DNA of 64,000 nt, taken from NCBI RefSeq assembly GCF_014203125.1, contig NZ_JACHIH010000001.1, positions 231,546 through 295,545 of the forward strand, written 5' to 3'. Positions 42,487 through 51,640 of the stretch are shown here, one piece after another. The position numbers were made by a program, and so were the translations under genes. This DNA comes from Rhodopseudomonas rhenobacensis. GTDB taxonomy: Bacteria > Pseudomonadota > Alphaproteobacteria > Rhizobiales > Xanthobacteraceae. The notes beneath the pieces are model-generated. The model made no database searches. It saw only the letters and a program-made list of their open reading frames with translations, and had not been told where the DNA came from. Numbering within the stretch: the stretch's first letter is position 1; each line of letters starts with the position of its first letter.

Positions 42487-43604
42487 GGGATTGCCGAGTT
42501 ACCGAAGCACAAACCGAGGCGGCTCTCCCAACGGCGGCGCCTCTTCATAAGCACTGTACAATTCTCTTAACAGCCGCCCCTGACTTTCATTATTCGCTCC
42601 ATCCGTCTTCCACGTCACGGCATATACACCCTGAAGAAAGCGCGGCAGATCGGCAGGCCGAACTGTGTCAAACACAATAGGTATATATTTCTTTGGATTG
42701 GATTGCTGAGATTGCAGCAGATCGCCTTGCACTATCCGAATTTCCCAACCAACGCCGCCGACTCTACCGTCGGCGCGTTTTGCGTAATCTTCGTTGCATA
42801 TGATGAGAACTCGATCGGCAAGATCCAACTCATTCGACATCCATTGAGGGAGATCCATGCCTGGCCTGAGAAGCCAAATATCTAATCGCGCATCCACGCC
42901 GTTCGCGCGAAGAAAAGTTGCTAGATCCCGGACGCGTGCCTCGTGTTCAACGTCGGTCTTGGTATAGCTTATGAATACTCGAACCGCCTCGCGCCGCTTC
43001 GTCCGGCTAACGTGATCGCCTGATCGATGACGACCTGTTCTCGGTAGGGAACTCGTCTCTCTTGATAGATGTCGGCTTAGGGCCTCGAAATCATCTTTTC
43101 TGTACACGAATATATTGTACACTTTATCAGCAGCATCGACCCGTTCAATTCCTTGGATAAGCGCTTCTGCAGACTCCGTCTGACTCAAACCTCCTGCTCC
43201 GCTACCTAACAGCGGAAGGGTTATATTGCGAATTTCTGGCTTGTTTTGAGCGAAGAGCGCGGTTTTCTCGGAGATTGACGAGATGGCCGCTTTATTACTT
43301 CTCATACCGAGTACTGAGGCAGCGTACCCAACATAGGTAGCTATGTTAGCGGCGCCCCTAAATATCTCGAATTTCACCTCTCCAAGCTGCATGGCCTCCG
43401 GCGGGGGGCTAATATCGAAATTTTCCAGCTCTTGGGCCACATGGCTGGTGATACTCCCTCCCGTTGAGCATGGAATTATAATCAGATCGCTCGGTTGGGC
43501 AAACATGTTGCCCTCACGAAGTTGAATGGTCGCTGTCATGTCCTCTCCGCTCAAATCAGCAGATGAGTCGGTAGAATACATCGAGACGGCCGGTGGCGCG
43601 CATA
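42487..43604. mobile_element. Single-gene insertion at the lpd 3' end
   Basis: The 1118 bp between the two lpd repeats are visibly AT-richer than the flanks and hold one gene, with 12 bp of spacer on one side and 65 bp on the other. With one repeat copy the unit is 1209 bp. It restores the lpd reading frame, as site-specific elements do when they use a gene's 3' end as attachment site. No integrase, transposase or terminal inverted repeat is present, so it is a minimal or decayed element. Confidence 0.8.
42499..43539 (-). CDS. Macro-like domain fused to SEFIR/TIR domain, putative defence protein
   Basis: The product has 346 residues from ATG 43539, preceded by GGAG; an earlier start at 43581 would add 14. 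Residues 1-160 look like a macro domain: an opening strand IQLREGNMF, SDLIIIPCSTGGS (18-30), and NITLPLLGSGAGGLSQTES (105-123), which matches its phosphate-binding glycine loop. A basic linker (165-184) follows. Residues 186-330 form a SEFIR/TIR domain: VRVFISYTKTDVEHEARVRD, LDIWLLRPGMDLPQWM, RVLIICNEDYAKRADG and GGVGWEIRIV with a candidate catalytic Glu266. Such domains cleave NAD or signal through it, while macro domains bind ADP-ribose. The gene lies 69 bp behind lpd in the same direction. Confidence 0.8.
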   Translation of the reverse strand: MTATIQLREGNMFAQPSDLIIIPCSTGGSITSHVAQELENFDISPPPEAMQLGEVKFEIFRGAANIATYVGYAASVLGMRSNKAAISSISEKTALFAQNKPEIRNITLPLLGSGAGGLSQTESAEALIQGIERVDAADKVYNIFVYRKDDFEALSRHLSRETSSLPRTGRHRSGDHVSRTKRREAVRVFISYTKTDVEHEARVRDLATFLRANGVDARLDIWLLRPGMDLPQWMSNELDLADRVLIICNEDYAKRADGRVGGVGWEIRIVQGDLLQSQQSNPKKYIPIVFDTVRPADLPRFLQGVYAVTWKTDGANNESQGRLLRELYSAYEEAPPLGEPPRFVLR

Positions 43605-43695
43605 TCGTTCACATATGGATGGCGCGTTTGCCGACCGCAAGCGCGGCTTCCTTGACCGCCTCCGAGCGCGTCGGATGGGCGTGGCAGGTGCGCGC
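43605..43695 (-). repeat. lpd 3'-end direct repeat, copy within intact lpd
   Basis: This copy forms the real end of lpd. The identity with 42396-42486 starts 4 bp after the stop and ends inside the codons before the active-site His. The flanks differ at once on both sides (GGAAC against CATA; GGG against CAG). Confidence 0.95.
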
Positions 43696-45012
43696 CAGAT
43701 CTTCCGCCGAGCCGCCGAACTCCATCAGCACCGCGGCCTCGTGGATGATCTCGCCGGCCTCGCGGCCGACGATATGCACGCCGAGCACGCGGTCGGTCTT
43801 GGCGTCGGCGAGAATCTTCACGAAGCCGTCGGTGGTCTGGTTGACCTTGGAGCGGCCGTTGGCGGTGAACGGAAACTTGCCCGCCGTGTAGGCCACGCCG
43901 GCCTGCTTCAGCTCTTCCTCGGTCTTGCCGACCGAGGACACTTCCGGCGTGGTGTAGACCACGCCCGGGATCACGTCGTAGTTCACATGGCCGGCCTTGC
44001 CGGCGATGATTTCGGCAACCGCGACGCCCTCGTCCTCGGCCTTGTGCGCCAGCATCGGACCCGCGACGACGTCGCCGATCGCATAGACGCCCTTCACGCT
44101 GGTGAGGAAATGCGCGTCGATCGCGATCCGGCCGCGCTCGTCGAGCTTGATTCCCGCGTCCTCGAGGCCGAGCCCCTTGGTGTAGGGAATCCGTCCGATC
44201 GCCACCAGCACCACGTCGGCTTCCAGCGTTTCCGGCTTGCCGCCGGCGGCCGGCTCGATGGTCGCCTTCAGCATTGCCCCCGACGAATCCACCGCCGTCA
44301 CCTTGCTGCCGAGCTTGAAGTTGAAGCCCTGCTTTTCGAGGATGCGCTGGAATTGCTTCACCACCTCGCCGTCCATGCCGGGCAGGATGCGATCGAGGAA
44401 TTCCACCACGGTGACTTCGGCGCCGAGCCGCCGCCACACCGAGCCGAGCTCGAGCCCGATCACCCCGGCGCCGATCACCAGCAGCTTGCCCGGCACTTTG
44501 CCCAGCGACAGCGCGCCGGTCGACGACACGATGCGTTTCTCGTCAACCGCCACGCCCTTCAGCGGCGTGTAGGTCGAGCCCGAGGCGATCACGATCGATT
44601 TCGCCTCGACGGTCTGCGTCTTGCCGTCCGCACTTGTCACCTCGACCTTGCCGGTGCCGAGCACGCGGCCGGAGCCGCGCAGCGCGTCGATCTTATTCTT
44701 CTTGAGCAGGAACTCGACGCCCTTGACGTTGCCGTCGATGCCCTGCTGCTTGAAGGTCATCATCGCCGGCAGATCGAGCGACGGCTTCGGCACCACGACG
44801 CCCATCTTGGCGAAGGAATGCCCGGCCTCCTCGAACATCTCCGAGGCGTACAGCAGCGCCTTCGACGGCATGCAGCCGATGTTGAGGCAGGTGCCGCCGA
44901 AAGTGTCGCGCTTCTCCACCACCGCGACCTTGAGGCCGAGTTGGGCGGCGCGAATCGCGCAGACATATCCGCCGGGACCGGTGCCGATAACAACGAGATC
45001 GTAAGACGCCAT
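43609..45012 (-). CDS. lpd: Dihydrolipoyl dehydrogenase (E3)
   Basis: The 467-residue protein has the FAD motif [10 protein letters not shown], redox cysteines Cys42 and Cys47 in GGTCLNIGC, the NAD motif [12 protein letters not shown], and the active-site HAHPTRSE near the C-terminus. It reoxidises dihydrolipoamide for the 2-oxoglutarate dehydrogenase complex encoded upstream. Its last 28 residues come from the repeat copy belonging to the inserted cassette, yet the sequence shows no change of length. Confidence 0.97.
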   Translation of the reverse strand: MASYDLVVIGTGPGGYVCAIRAAQLGLKVAVVEKRDTFGGTCLNIGCMPSKALLYASEMFEEAGHSFAKMGVVVPKPSLDLPAMMTFKQQGIDGNVKGVEFLLKKNKIDALRGSGRVLGTGKVEVTSADGKTQTVEAKSIVIASGSTYTPLKGVAVDEKRIVSSTGALSLGKVPGKLLVIGAGVIGLELGSVWRRLGAEVTVVEFLDRILPGMDGEVVKQFQRILEKQGFNFKLGSKVTAVDSSGAMLKATIEPAAGGKPETLEADVVLVAIGRIPYTKGLGLEDAGIKLDERGRIAIDAHFLTSVKGVYAIGDVVAGPMLAHKAEDEGVAVAEIIAGKAGHVNYDVIPGVVYTTPEVSSVGKTEEELKQAGVAYTAGKFPFTANGRSKVNQTTDGFVKILADAKTDRVLGVHIVGREAGEIIHEAAVLMEFGGSAEDLARTCHAHPTRSEAVKEAALAVGKRAIHM

Positions 45013-45013
45013 A

Positions 45014-45289
45014 TCAGGACTTCTTCATGGTTTGGATTTCTTCGGAAAGGGAGCGGAAGCTGGATTTCAAGAGTTCAATCTGCTGATCGAACCGATCATC
45101 GACCGATTCGCGGAAGGCTTCGAGCTGTCGCTCCATGCGGCTCAGCGCTGTGCCCAGCGCCCCGACGTCGCTCTTGACCGCAACGCTATCGGCCCGCACC
45201 TCGGCCATCCCGGACTTGACCTGCCGGACATCGCCCTGCAGCCGTTTGATCTGTTCGCCCAGAAACCTCAAGTCGATCTCGTCGGCCAT
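45014..45289 (-). CDS. Small coiled-coil protein
   Basis: The 91-residue protein ([20 protein letters not shown] and later [19 protein letters not shown]) has heptad-spaced hydrophobics through most of its length and ends EEIQTMKKS. There is no signal peptide. The lpd start follows 2 bp after its stop, so they are co-transcribed. It resembles short coiled-coil proteins of unknown function in this order; a structural or adaptor role is possible but unsupported. Confidence 0.7.
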   Translation of the reverse strand: MADEIDLRFLGEQIKRLQGDVRQVKSGMAEVRADSVAVKSDVGALGTALSRMERQLEAFRESVDDRFDQQIELLKSSFRSLSEEIQTMKKS

Positions 45290-45326
45290 GCGCCCCTCCG
45301 GTCATCTGTTGCCGCAGTCTATAACC

Positions 45327-46073
45327 CTACCGTCCGCCTGACACGTCGAGAATCGCCGAGGTGACGTAGGACGCCTCGTCGGAGATCAGCCAGACCACGG
45401 CGTTGGCGATTTCCTCCGCGGTGCCGACCCGTTGCATCGGCACGTTGTGGGCGAGCCGGTGGGCGCGGTCGGGCTCGCCGCCGGAGGCGTGGATCTCGGT
45501 ATCGATCAGCCCGGGCCGGATCGCCGCCACCCGGATGCCTTCGCCGGCGACCTCGTGGCCGAGCCCGATGGTGAAGGAATCGATCGCGCCCTTCGACGCC
45601 GCATAGTCCACATAGGTATTGGGCGAGCCGAGCTTGGCCGCCACCGACGACAGATTGACGATCACCCCGCCCTCGCCGCCATGGCGGGTCGACATCCGCT
45701 TCACCGCCTCGCGGGCGCACAGCATGCTGCCGGTGACGTTGACCGCCATCATCCGCTGGATCCGCTCCGCCGACATCTCATCGACCCGCGCGGTCGGCCC
45801 GACGATGCCGGCATTGTTGACCAGCGCGCCGAGCCGGCCGAAGCCGTCGGCGGCTTCGAACAGACCGACGATGTCGGTTTCGAAGCCGACGTCGCATTGC
45901 ACCGCCATCGCTCGGCCGCCGCTGTCCGCGATTTTCGCCACCACCTCGTCGGCCGCGGCCTGGTTGCTGGCGTAGCCGATGCACACCCGGTAGCCGCGCG
46001 CCGCGGCGGCAAGCGCGGTGGCGCGGCCGATGCCGCGGCTGCCTCCGGTGACGATGACGACGCGATCCTGCAC
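45327..46073 (-). CDS. SDR-family oxidoreductase
   Basis: The product has 248 residues when started at GTG 46073, which has GGAGCC upstream; an ATG at 46133 would add 20 unrelated residues. It shows the cofactor motif TGGSRGIGRA, NNAG, the Ser of NLSSVAAKLG, the YAASK catalytic pair and IRPGLIDTEI. It is an NAD(P)-dependent dehydrogenase or reductase of the classical SDR type; the substrate is unknown. It lies between MAPEG and lpd genes inside the suc cluster. Confidence 0.9.
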   Translation of the reverse strand: MQDRVVIVTGGSRGIGRATALAAAARGYRVCIGYASNQAAADEVVAKIADSGGRAMAVQCDVGFETDIVGLFEAADGFGRLGALVNNAGIVGPTARVDEMSAERIQRMMAVNVTGSMLCAREAVKRMSTRHGGEGGVIVNLSSVAAKLGSPNTYVDYAASKGAIDSFTIGLGHEVAGEGIRVAAIRPGLIDTEIHASGGEPDRAHRLAHNVPMQRVGTAEEIANAVVWLISDEASYVTSAILDVSGGR

Positions 46074-46136
46074 GGTGGGCTCCGATCGACGGGTTGAAGC
46101 CTGATCAACGTGATCAGGTGGTAGGTGCGGCAAATC

Positions 46137-46541
46137 TCAAGACAACAACAGCCGCGCCAGCATCGCCAGCAGGGCCAACAGCGACGCAAACCACAGCACG
46201 CTGCGGGCGAACGGAAAATGGATCAGATAGGCGGGCACGTAGAGAATGCGCATCACCAGCCAGATCTCGGCGCCGAGCGCGCCCCAGCCGCCGCTGCGGC
46301 CGGTGACGACGAGCGCGAGCGCCAGCGCCACGAAGACGGGGTAGGTCTCCAGCAGGTTGCGGAAGGCGCGCGCGGCGCGACCGGCGAACACGCCTTTGGC
46401 AGCGCGCGGCTGGTCGCGCGGCCCGGCCTGATAGGCGCCGCCGAGTTCCAGCGTGGTCGGCACCGAAGCCAGAAACAGCTGCACGATCAGCAACACGACG
46501 CTCAGGCCGAGCACGAAGATTTCAGTCGGCAGAGGCGGCAT
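46137..46541 (-). CDS. MAPEG-family membrane protein
   Basis: The 134-residue protein has four hydrophobic segments (for example EIFVLGLSVVLLIVQLFLAS and VLWFASLLALLAMLARLLL) and the MAPEG-type loop RAARAFRNLLETYPVFVALAL. Bacterial members resemble eukaryotic glutathione-linked membrane enzymes; their substrate is usually unknown. It lies on the same strand as the suc genes. Confidence 0.88.
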   Translation of the reverse strand: MPPLPTEIFVLGLSVVLLIVQLFLASVPTTLELGGAYQAGPRDQPRAAKGVFAGRAARAFRNLLETYPVFVALALALVVTGRSGGWGALGAEIWLVMRILYVPAYLIHFPFARSVLWFASLLALLAMLARLLLS

Positions 46542-46560
46542 TGGGATTCCTTACGGCCGT

Positions 46561-46872
46561 TTACTCGGCGGCAGAACGACTCACGCGATAGCGATCCGCG
46601 AGTTCGGCGACTTTTTGCTCTTCGATATGGATGCGCGTCGCATCCGGACAGAAGTCGATCTCGTGGCCGGGATCGTCCAGATTCCATCCGAACGTGCGGC
46701 CATGCGGATCGACTGCGACGCGGGCGAACAACGCTTCATCGCGCAAAGCTGCGAAGGCAGGGCCATTCGCGATCATGTCCGAGAGGTCGTATTCGCCGGA
46801 AAGACCGTCGGTGAAAGTGATCCGCAGAACGGGGTAGCGCACGACGGAGACGTCGGCGATGCGGTAATTCAC
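46561..46872 (-). CDS. DUF2442 protein
   Basis: The 103-residue product starts at GTG 46872, which overlaps the DUF4160 stop in GTGA. It has VNYRIADVSVVRYPVLRITF, then GEYDLSDMI and DPHGRTFGWNLDDPG, the DUF2442 pattern, and a C-terminal helix. DUF2442 genes are often found next to DUF4160 genes; the pair resembles a toxin-antitoxin module but its function is unproven. Confidence 0.85.
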   Translation of the reverse strand: MNYRIADVSVVRYPVLRITFTDGLSGEYDLSDMIANGPAFAALRDEALFARVAVDPHGRTFGWNLDDPGHEIDFCPDATRIHIEEQKVAELADRYRVSRSAAE

Positions 46873-47126
46873 TGATCGATCCTCCCCCCGCTGTAGCGCA
46901 GCGCGCGGACTTCCTGCCAAACATAGGCGACCTGCTCGCGGTTCGCCGCGAGCCAGGACTGCACCTCCCGTAATTTCGCCGCTGGAAGCGACCCTTCCAA
47001 GACATCCCCCGTCAGAATCGAGATCAGAACCTCGAACTCGGCGAAACGGGCATGCAGATGCGGCGGCAGGTGATCCTTCGGATAGATGACAATGCGAACG
47101 CCGGCGATAATAGCAATCGTCGGCAT
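46869..47126 (-). CDS. DUF4160 protein
   Basis: The 85-residue protein (MPTIAIIAGVRIVIYPKDHL, then PPHLHARFAEFEVLISI and LREVQSWLAANREQVAYVW) fits DUF4160 with its conserved PPHLHARF motif. It overlaps DUF2442 by 4 bp and starts 13 bp after the sucB stop. It is an accessory insertion in the sucB-lpd interval and could be a toxin-antitoxin-like partner. Confidence 0.88.
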   Translation of the reverse strand: MPTIAIIAGVRIVIYPKDHLPPHLHARFAEFEVLISILTGDVLEGSLPAAKLREVQSWLAANREQVAYVWQEVRALRYSGGRIDQ

Positions 47127-47139
47127 CGCTTGCGAATCC

Positions 47140-48441
47140 TTACAGATCCAGCACCAGCCTTGTCGGATCCTCCAGGCTTTCCTTGACCCGCACCAGGAAG
47201 GTCACGGCGTCCTTGCCGTCGATCACGCGGTGGTCGTAGCTGAGCGCCAGATACATCATCGGGCGGATCTCGACCTTGCCGCCGATCGCCACCGGGCGTT
47301 CCTGGATCTTGTGCATGCCGAGGATGCCGGACTGCGGCGCGTTCAGGATCGGCGTCGACATCAACGAGCCGTAGATGCCGCCATTGGTGATGGTGAAGGT
47401 GCCGCCCTGCATCTCGTCGATCTTGAGCTGGCCGTCGCGGGCGCGCTTGCCGAAATCGGCGATGCTCTTTTCGATCTGCGCGATCGACTTGTGGTCGCAG
47501 TCGCGCACCACCGGCACCACCAGGCCCTTGTCGGTGCCGACCGCGACGCCGATGTGGTAGTAATTCTTGTAGATCAGGTCGGTGCCGTCGATCTCGGCAT
47601 TGGCCGCCGGAATGTCCTTCAGCGCCTGCACGCAGGCGCGGACGAAGAAGCCCATGAAGCCCAGCTTGGAGTGATGGCGCTTCTCGAACACCTCCTTGTA
47701 CTGCGCGCGCAGCGCCATGATGTGGCTCATGTCGACCTCGTTGAAGGTCGTCAGCATCGCCGCGGTGTTCTGCACGTCCTTCAGCCGTCGCGCGATGGTC
47801 TGGCGCAGCCTGGTCATCTTGACGCGCTCTTCGCGGGCGGCGTCGTCGGCCGGCGAGGGGCTGCGGACCTGCACGGCTGCGGCCGGCTGATCGACCGGGG
47901 TCGGCGCCGAGGCCGCCTTCTCGATCGCCGCCAGCATGTCGCCCTTGGTGACGCGGCCGTCCTTGCCGGAGCCCGGCACGGTGGCGGCGTCGATGCCGTT
48001 CTCGGCCGAGAGCCGGCGCACCGACGGCGCCTGCGGGGTGTCGGCCGGCAGCGGCTTGGCCTCGGCGGTCTGCGGCTTCGGCTTGACCTCTTCCGGGCCG
48101 GCATTGATCGGCTTGGTGCCGTCGGTCTTCAGATCCGGGCGGCCGGTGGTGGTTTCCGGCGCGACGCCGGAAGCCTTGGCGGCTTCCTTCGGCGCGGCTT
48201 TCGCGGCGCCGTCGGTGATCTGGCCGAGCAGCGCGCCGACCGCGACGGTCTCGCCATCCTTGGCGACGATCTCGCCGAGCGTTCCGGCGGAGGGCGCCGG
48301 CACCTCGATGGTGACCTTGTCGGTTTCCAGTTCGACCAACGGCTCATCGACCGCAACGGCGTCGCCGGCCTTCTTGAACCAGCGGCCGATGGTGGCCTCG
48401 GTCACCGATTCGCCGAGCGTGGGAACGCGAATTTCAGTCAT
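47140..48441 (-). CDS. sucB: Dihydrolipoyl succinyltransferase (E2 of OGDH)
   Basis: The 433-residue protein has one lipoyl domain with Lys44 in [11 protein letters not shown], an Ala/Pro/Lys linker, an E3/E1-binding domain ([13 protein letters not shown], about 148-180), and a catalytic domain ending [16 protein letters not shown] with the active His. It moves the succinyl group from E1 to CoA. It follows sucA by 101 bp in the operon. Confidence 0.97.
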   Translation of the reverse strand: MTEIRVPTLGESVTEATIGRWFKKAGDAVAVDEPLVELETDKVTIEVPAPSAGTLGEIVAKDGETVAVGALLGQITDGAAKAAPKEAAKASGVAPETTTGRPDLKTDGTKPINAGPEEVKPKPQTAEAKPLPADTPQAPSVRRLSAENGIDAATVPGSGKDGRVTKGDMLAAIEKAASAPTPVDQPAAAVQVRSPSPADDAAREERVKMTRLRQTIARRLKDVQNTAAMLTTFNEVDMSHIMALRAQYKEVFEKRHHSKLGFMGFFVRACVQALKDIPAANAEIDGTDLIYKNYYHIGVAVGTDKGLVVPVVRDCDHKSIAQIEKSIADFGKRARDGQLKIDEMQGGTFTITNGGIYGSLMSTPILNAPQSGILGMHKIQERPVAIGGKVEIRPMMYLALSYDHRVIDGKDAVTFLVRVKESLEDPTRLVLDL

Positions 48442-48542
48442 TGCTTCTTTCCTCTTGCGAGATCGCCGGTTCAGCTCCGGCGCCTCGCCAATCCCTTGGA
48501 GTCATGAAAATCTTGGCGGACGGGGCGGCACCGACGCGGACG

Positions 48543-51512
48543 TCAGTGCAGCGCCTCGTCCAACAGAGCCTTGAGCTGGGCCAGATGTTTCGACATCAGC
48601 CCGGTGGCGGTCGCGGCGGAGGCGGCGCGGCCGGCGTAACGCGGCCGGCGATGCACGGCGCCGATCTGGTTCAGCACCCATTCGATATAGGGCTCGATGA
48701 AGTGCCAGGCGCCCATGTTGCGCGGCTCTTCCTGGCACCAGACGAACTCCGCGCCCTTGAACCGGGTCAGCTCCTGCACCAGCGCCTTCAGCGGCACCGG
48801 ATAGAGCTGCTCGATGCGCATCAGATAGACGTCGTCGACGCCGCGCTTCTCGCGCTCCTCATAGAGGTCGTAATAGACCTTGCCGGAGCACAGCACGACG
48901 CGGCGGATCTTGCCGTCCGGCTTCAGCTTGATCTTTTCCTCCGGCAGCACTTCGGCGCTGTCGTAGAGGATGCGGTGGAACGTGGTATCGGCGCCGAGCT
49001 CGTCGAGCGACGACACCGCGCGCTTGTGGCGCAGCAGCGACTTCGGCGTCATCAGGATCAAGGGCTTCCTGATCTCGCGCTTCAGCTGGCGGCGCAGCAC
49101 GTGGAAGAAATTCGCCGGTGTGGTGGCGTGCACCACCTGCATGTTGTCTTCCGCGCACATCTGCAGGAAGCGCTCGAGGCGGGCCGAGGAATGCTCCGGG
49201 CCCTGGCCCTCATAGCCGTGCGGCAGCATGCAGACCAGGCCCGACATGCGCAGCCATTTGCGCTCGCCCGAGGAGATGAACTGGTCGAACAACACCTGCG
49301 CGCCGTTGGCGAAGTCGCCGAACTGGGCTTCCCAGACCGTCAGCGCGTTCGGCTCGGTCAGCGAATAGCCGTACTCGAAGCCGAGCACGGCTTCTTCCGA
49401 CAGCAGCGAGTTGATCACCTCGTAGTGGCCCTGATCGGGTCCGAGATGATTGAACGGCGTGTAGCGGTTCTCGTCTTCCTGATCGAACAGCACCGAATGG
49501 CGCTGCGAGAAGGTGCCGCGCTCGCTGTCCTGCCCGGACAGCCGGACCCGGTGGCCTTCCTGCAGCAGGGTGCAGAACGCCAAGGCTTCGCCGGTCGCCC
49601 AATCGATGCCGACGCCGGTGTCGATGGCGCGGGCGCGGTTTTCCAGATAGCGCTGCACGGTGCGGTGCAGCCGGAAGCCGTCCGGCACCTTGGTGATCTT
49701 GCGGCCGATGTCCTTGAGGAGAGCGACGTCGACGCCGGTGATGCCGCGGCGCGGATCCTCTTCCTGGTCGGCGGTCTTGAAGCCCGCCCATTTGCCGTCG
49801 AGCCAGTCGGCCTTGTTCGGCCGATAGCCGGTGCCGGCCTCGAGCTCGGCGTCGAGCCTCGCGCGCCAGTCCGCCTTGGCCTTTTCGATCTCGCCTTCGG
49901 TGATCACGCCGTCGGCGACCAGCCGCTTCGAATAGATCTCCAGCGTGGTCGGGTGCGCGGCGATCTTGCGGTACATCGCCGGCTGGGTGAACGCCGGCTC
50001 GTCGCCTTCGTTGTGGCCATGCCTGCGGTAGCAGAACATGTCGATCACCACGGGCTTGTGGAATTTCTGCCGGAACTCGACCGCGATCTTGGCGGCGAAC
50101 ACCACCGCTTCCGGATCGTCGCCGTTCACATGGAAGATCGGCGCATCGATCATCTTGGCGACGTCTGACGGATACGGCGAGGAGCGCGAATAGCGCGGAT
50201 AGGTGGTGAAGCCGATCTGGTTGTTGACGATGAAGTGGATCGAACCGCCGGTGCGGTAGCCCTTCAGGTCGCTCAATCCGAAGCATTCGGCGACCACGCC
50301 TTGCCCGGCGAACGCCGCGTCGCCGTGCATCAACAGCGGCAGCACCGAGACGCGCTCTTCCGGGGCGTCGCCATGCTGGTCCTGCTTGGCGCGGACCTTG
50401 CCGAGCACGACGGGATCGACGATCTCCAGATGCGACGGGTTGGCGGTCAGCGACAGATGCACCTTGTTGTGGTCGAACTCGCGGTCCGACGAGGCGCCGA
50501 GATGATATTTGACGTCGCCGGAGCCCTCGACCTCGTCGGGGTTGGCGGAGCCGCCCTTGAATTCGTGGAACAGCGCGCGATGCGGCTTGCCCATCACCTG
50601 GGTCAGCACGTTGAGGCGGCCGCGATGCGGCATGCCGAGCACGATCTCGCGGACGCCGAGATTGCCGCCGCGCTTGATGATCTGCTCCAGCGCCGGGATC
50701 AGCGCCTCGCCGCCGTCGAGACCGAACCGCTTGGTGCCGGTGAATTTCAGGTCGCAGAACTTTTCGAAGCCTTCGGACTCGACCAGCTTCATCAGGATGG
50801 CGCGGCGGCCTTCGCGGGTGAAGCTGATTTCCTTGTCCGGGCCTTCGATGCGTTCCTGGATCCAGGCCTTCTGCGCGCCGTTGGAGATGTGCAGAAATTC
50901 GACGCCGAGCGTCTGGCAATAGGTGCGCTCGCAGATCGCGACGATCTCGCGCAGGGTGCCGTATTCCAGCCCGAGCACGTGATCGAGGAAGATCCTGCGA
51001 TCGACGTCGGCCTCGGTGAAGCCGTAGGTGCGGATGTCGAGTTCTTCGTGGTCCTTGGCGGGCTCGAGACCCAGCGGGTCGAGCTTGGCGTGGAAATGCC
51101 CGCGCATCCGGTAGGCGCGGATCAGCATCAAGGCGCGGACCGAATCCCGGGTGGCCTGGTTGACGTCGGCCGGCACCGTCGGGGCGCCCTTGCTCTGCGC
51201 CTTCGCCTGTTCCTTGGCCTGCAGCTTGGTGCCGATCGCCTTCTCGACTTCGACCCAGTTGCCGTCGAGCGCCGAGGTCAGGTCGTCACGCGGGCTGATC
51301 GGCCAGTCGGTTCTGGCCCAGGACGGGCCTTCGGCGTTGCGCTGAATGTCCGCCGGGCGGTCTTTCAGGCTCTTGAAGAATTCCTGCCATTCGGCGTCGA
51401 CCGAGGACGGATCGGCCTGATAGCGGGCATAAAGCTCGTCGATGTAACCGGCATTGGCGCCATCGAGAAATGAAGAAAGGGCAAAAGCAGCATTCGCGTC
51501 CTGGCGAGACAT
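48543..51512 (-). CDS. sucA: 2-oxoglutarate dehydrogenase E1
   Basis: The product has 989 residues from ATG 51512 (MSRQDANAAFALSSFLDGAN), with a longer in-frame start at 51539. It has the E1 hallmarks: GMPHRGRLNVL, the thiamine diphosphate site FHVNGDDPEAV and CYRRHGHNEGDEPAFTQP, and YGYSLTEPNALTVWEAQFGDF. It decarboxylates 2-oxoglutarate and passes succinyl to SucB. It lies between sucD and sucB. Confidence 0.98.
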   Translation of the reverse strand: MSRQDANAAFALSSFLDGANAGYIDELYARYQADPSSVDAEWQEFFKSLKDRPADIQRNAEGPSWARTDWPISPRDDLTSALDGNWVEVEKAIGTKLQAKEQAKAQSKGAPTVPADVNQATRDSVRALMLIRAYRMRGHFHAKLDPLGLEPAKDHEELDIRTYGFTEADVDRRIFLDHVLGLEYGTLREIVAICERTYCQTLGVEFLHISNGAQKAWIQERIEGPDKEISFTREGRRAILMKLVESEGFEKFCDLKFTGTKRFGLDGGEALIPALEQIIKRGGNLGVREIVLGMPHRGRLNVLTQVMGKPHRALFHEFKGGSANPDEVEGSGDVKYHLGASSDREFDHNKVHLSLTANPSHLEIVDPVVLGKVRAKQDQHGDAPEERVSVLPLLMHGDAAFAGQGVVAECFGLSDLKGYRTGGSIHFIVNNQIGFTTYPRYSRSSPYPSDVAKMIDAPIFHVNGDDPEAVVFAAKIAVEFRQKFHKPVVIDMFCYRRHGHNEGDEPAFTQPAMYRKIAAHPTTLEIYSKRLVADGVITEGEIEKAKADWRARLDAELEAGTGYRPNKADWLDGKWAGFKTADQEEDPRRGITGVDVALLKDIGRKITKVPDGFRLHRTVQRYLENRARAIDTGVGIDWATGEALAFCTLLQEGHRVRLSGQDSERGTFSQRHSVLFDQEDENRYTPFNHLGPDQGHYEVINSLLSEEAVLGFEYGYSLTEPNALTVWEAQFGDFANGAQVLFDQFISSGERKWLRMSGLVCMLPHGYEGQGPEHSSARLERFLQMCAEDNMQVVHATTPANFFHVLRRQLKREIRKPLILMTPKSLLRHKRAVSSLDELGADTTFHRILYDSAEVLPEEKIKLKPDGKIRRVVLCSGKVYYDLYEEREKRGVDDVYLMRIEQLYPVPLKALVQELTRFKGAEFVWCQEEPRNMGAWHFIEPYIEWVLNQIGAVHRRPRYAGRAASAATATGLMSKHLAQLKALLDEALH

Positions 51513-51640
51513 GATTCCGTCCTGAATTTCTCGTCGCACATCAAAGTGCGAACGCTGACCCGGGGGCCCGGATCAGCAACATAGTGCACCTTTACCCCCA
51601 AAAAAGGGAAATGTAAGCGACGAAAAACGCTAGGACTGAA

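Noticed and set aside
42487-43604. Insertion sequence as explanation of the lpd insert
   Set aside because: No transposase and no terminal inverted repeats are present, and a 91-bp target duplication is far longer than those made by IS elements.
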